Of a stretch of DNA of 5,590 nt, positions 3,904 through 5,590 are shown piece after piece (the first letter of the stretch is position 1; every line of letters begins with the position of its first letter). The notes under the pieces are model-generated. The model ran no database searches. It saw only the letters and a program-made list of their open reading frames with translations, and was not told where the DNA came from. The DNA is from an uncultured Oligoflexia bacterium (GTDB taxonomy: Bacteria; Bdellovibrionota; Bacteriovoracia; Bacteriovoracales; Bacteriovoracaceae), in contig CATLVA010000125.1 of the NCBI GenBank assembly GCA_950060715.1, forward strand, positions 1-5,590, read 5' to 3'. The translations under genes and the position numbers were made by a program.

Positions 3904-5590
3904 CTATCTTAGTTTCCTGGGTCTACTTCCTCTATGCTCTGTAATTCGTAATCTTCGAGCAATTTTGGCAAATACTTCCTCGAAGGCAGCTCGAGAAAAT
4001 TGTGTATTTCCTAGACGCTGAATTATAGTAGAAAACTCGGGATCCCCTTGTAGCGACGTTAGCGTAGCAATATCTGTTCCCAGTTCTGTCGCAGCAGTAG
4101 TTAATCCAACTGATTCTTCGTAGCGTTCAAAAAATTTAAAAACAGGCTCACTCGATTGATTTTTAGTACTAATTCCAAGAGCAGAACTTGCTTGTTCAAA
4201 AAGCTGTTGATCTATATCCATTGCTCGATTCACTACGGAGTTACCTGGGTACATATCGAGTACATAATCAGTAAGAAAGTCATAGCCATCTGTATTAAGA
4301 GCATAGTCTCTGATTTCATCATCATTTCTTTTCATTCCTTGGAAATGACAATTCATACATGAAATTCCATTGACGACAGTTTTGTCTTTTCTAAATATAT
4401 CTTGCACAATATCTGTTGGGCCTCGATCTAGTCTTTGGCCTTTTTCTGTCGCGAGGTAGTATGCTTGGAACCCATTTGGCAAATTGAAAATAATTTCTCC
4501 ACCTGCATGAGTAAATTCCAATTTTCCTCTTCCACGGACGCTATCAAAAGGAGTGATAGGGTTTCTTAGAAGGTCATTTCTTCCCTCACTACTATTGAAA
4601 TCATAACTCTTCCAGTAGGCACCGTATCTAAACTCATGCCGCTCAATCATTCTATTATTTTGAGAAACCCCTGAATCATAAAAACCGGCCCTTATCACAT
4701 TTCGATCTCGGATATTATCGAATGTATCTACTCCAACCATTCTTTCGAGTGATCTTTCCGTCTCTGGTAGCTCCAGTATTTCGTGATAGAGAGGTGGTTG
4801 AGAGCCCTCGTATACAAACCAGTCTGCACGCATATATGGCAGTTTTCCAAAACCGGCTCTAAACTCTTTGGATAAATATTCTCCGTGGGAGCGTGAAGTT
4901 TGTAGCTTGTAAGGATAGGCGCGGTATAATTCTTCCCATTTTTTGCGATCCCAGCCTAGTTCCCTTAAATCAAAGCGATAGACTTCGTTTCCAATATTTT
5001 CAAGTTTGACGATATTTTGCTCCCAAGAAAGCGAGTTCATGAGTTTTTCAGTCGCTTTTCTAAATAGTTCAAGTTTATCATCACTCACTCCTTGAGCGTA
5101 TAAGTGAGTCATGGTGAAGTACCTAAGGTTTTTTCTTTTATTAAGATCGAAATTTTTTAAATCATTTATTATGGTGTTTTCAACGATGTCTGTGTGGTCG
5201 ATAAACTGAACAGGATTTTGTCCTGGTTGAGGCTGGGCAGGTTGGGCTGCAGGATCAATAACTGTCCCTCCCTTGGCCATATAATTGATCCAGTCGAGAA
5301 CAGCTTGAACTTCCTGAGGAGATACCTTCTTTCCATAAGGAGGCATTACCGCATCATCTCCTCCTTGCATCTGGGCAATGATGAAAGAATTTTGAGGGTT
5401 TTTTAGATCCACATATTTACTATTGATCAGAGTATCTAAATTGGCAGCAAGTCCGAAGTCACCATCATTGGCTTTTGTATCATGGCAACGGACACAGTAA
5501 TTATTGAGTACTTTTTGGGCAGCTGACGTTTCTGGGGTAAGTGCGCTGGCTTGAGCAAGCGCTGAAGATTTCTGGAAAGAACTGTCAAAG
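3904..5590 (-). CDS. di-heme c-type cytochrome, N-terminus beyond the window (561 residues visible)
   Basis: This is probably an exported electron-transfer or redox-enzyme protein with two covalently bound hemes. The frame is open to the right edge. A GTG at 5412 is not the start, because a heme site lies upstream of it in frame. Visible residues 22-106 form a small cytochrome c domain with CVRCH (32-36, at 5496-5482) and a likely distal methionine in VMPPYG (M82). A Pro/Gln-rich linker follows (about 112-127, DPAAQPAQPQPGQNP). A large domain of about 430 residues begins at FIDHTDIVENTI and carries a second heme motif, CMNCH (411-415, at 4359-4345), in NGISCMNCHFQGM. Resemblance to planctomycete/deltaproteobacterial-type multidomain cytochromes is from memory only. 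The signal peptide, expected from the biology of heme attachment, would lie off the window. The C-terminus (TEHRGSRPRKLR) is basic. The substrate and redox partner are unknown. It sits upstream of the kinase gene on the same strand, which may be chance. Confidence 0.9.
   Translation of the reverse strand, partial: FDSSFQKSSALAQASALTPETSAAQKVLNNYCVRCHDTKANDGDFGLAANLDTLINSKYVDLKNPQNSFIIAQMQGGDDAVMPPYGKKVSPQEVQAVLDWINYMAKGGTVIDPAAQPAQPQPGQNPVQFIDHTDIVENTIINDLKNFDLNKRKNLRYFTMTHLYAQGVSDDKLELFRKATEKLMNSLSWEQNIVKLENIGNEVYRFDLRELGWDRKKWEELYRAYPYKLQTSRSHGEYLSKEFRAGFGKLPYMRADWFVYEGSQPPLYHEILELPETERSLERMVGVDTFDNIRDRNVIRAGFYDSGVSQNNRMIERHEFRYGAYWKSYDFNSSEGRNDLLRNPITPFDSVRGRGKLEFTHAGGEIIFNLPNGFQAYYLATEKGQRLDRGPTDIVQDIFRKDKTVVNGISCMNCHFQGMKRNDDEIRDYALNTDGYDFLTDYVLDMYPGNSVVNRAMDIDQQLFEQASSALGISTKNQSSEPVFKFFERYEESVGLTTAATELGTDIATLTSLQGDPEFSTIIQRLGNTQFSRAAFEEVFAKIARRLRITEHRGSRPRKLR

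Noticed and set aside
5410..5412. GTG as start of the cytochrome gene, giving a 502-residue protein
   Set aside because: The same frame stays open to the right edge and contains the CVRCH heme motif at 5496-5482, so the gene must begin further upstream, outside the window.
5552..5563. GCTTG-AG-CAAGC hairpin-like sequence
   Set aside because: It is short, lies within the alanine-rich coding stretch of the cytochrome and has no T tract or other support.

Overview
This AT-rich window holds accessory bacterial DNA. The standard genetic code reads cleanly throughout. Four of the five genes lie on the minus strand. A soluble PAS histidine kinase, a large multi-domain c-type cytochrome and low GC would suit a marine or environmental Gram-negative bacterium, for example one of the Bdellovibrio/Bacteriovorax-like groups. 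That placement is only an impression from style, because no phylogenetic marker is present.

Layout from left to right. Positions 1-845 are the 5' end of a first ISL3-family insertion sequence (element A), whose transposase runs off the left edge. Positions 846-899 are a short spacer with a weak terminator-like hairpin. Positions 900-2141 are a second, complete ISL3-family element (element B) in the same orientation, with a 392-residue transposase and imperfect terminal inverted repeats. The two transposases are clearly related, more than half identical by eye over the catalytic core, but they are not copies of one element. Positions 2142-2664 (+) hold the remains of an unrecognised host gene. 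It reads as a 150-codon ORF, and a second open frame just upstream suggests a one-base frameshift in a T run plus 5' loss at the IS edge. Positions 2680-3828 (-) encode a cytoplasmic PAS-domain histidine kinase with no response regulator in view. Positions 3904-5590 (-) encode most of a di-heme c-type cytochrome whose N-terminus lies beyond the right edge.

The most interesting signal is shared by the two insertion sequences. In each, the terminal repeat upstream of the transposase gene has a perfect 9-bp inverted copy lying exactly over the transposase start codon, 49-51 nt away. The two elements differ at two positions in this arm, and both differences are compensated in the partner arm (GGCATAAGA/TCTTATGCC against GACATAGGA/TCCTATGTC). 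An mRNA entering from outside the element could therefore fold and bury the AUG, while an mRNA starting inside would lack the outer arm. This resembles the fold-back control known from IS10 and IS50. The setting fits: the cytochrome, the kinase and both elements are all transcribed leftward, so read-through would enter element B and then element A.

A second unexplained signal is a perfect 24-bp palindrome inside the PAS-coding part of the kinase gene.
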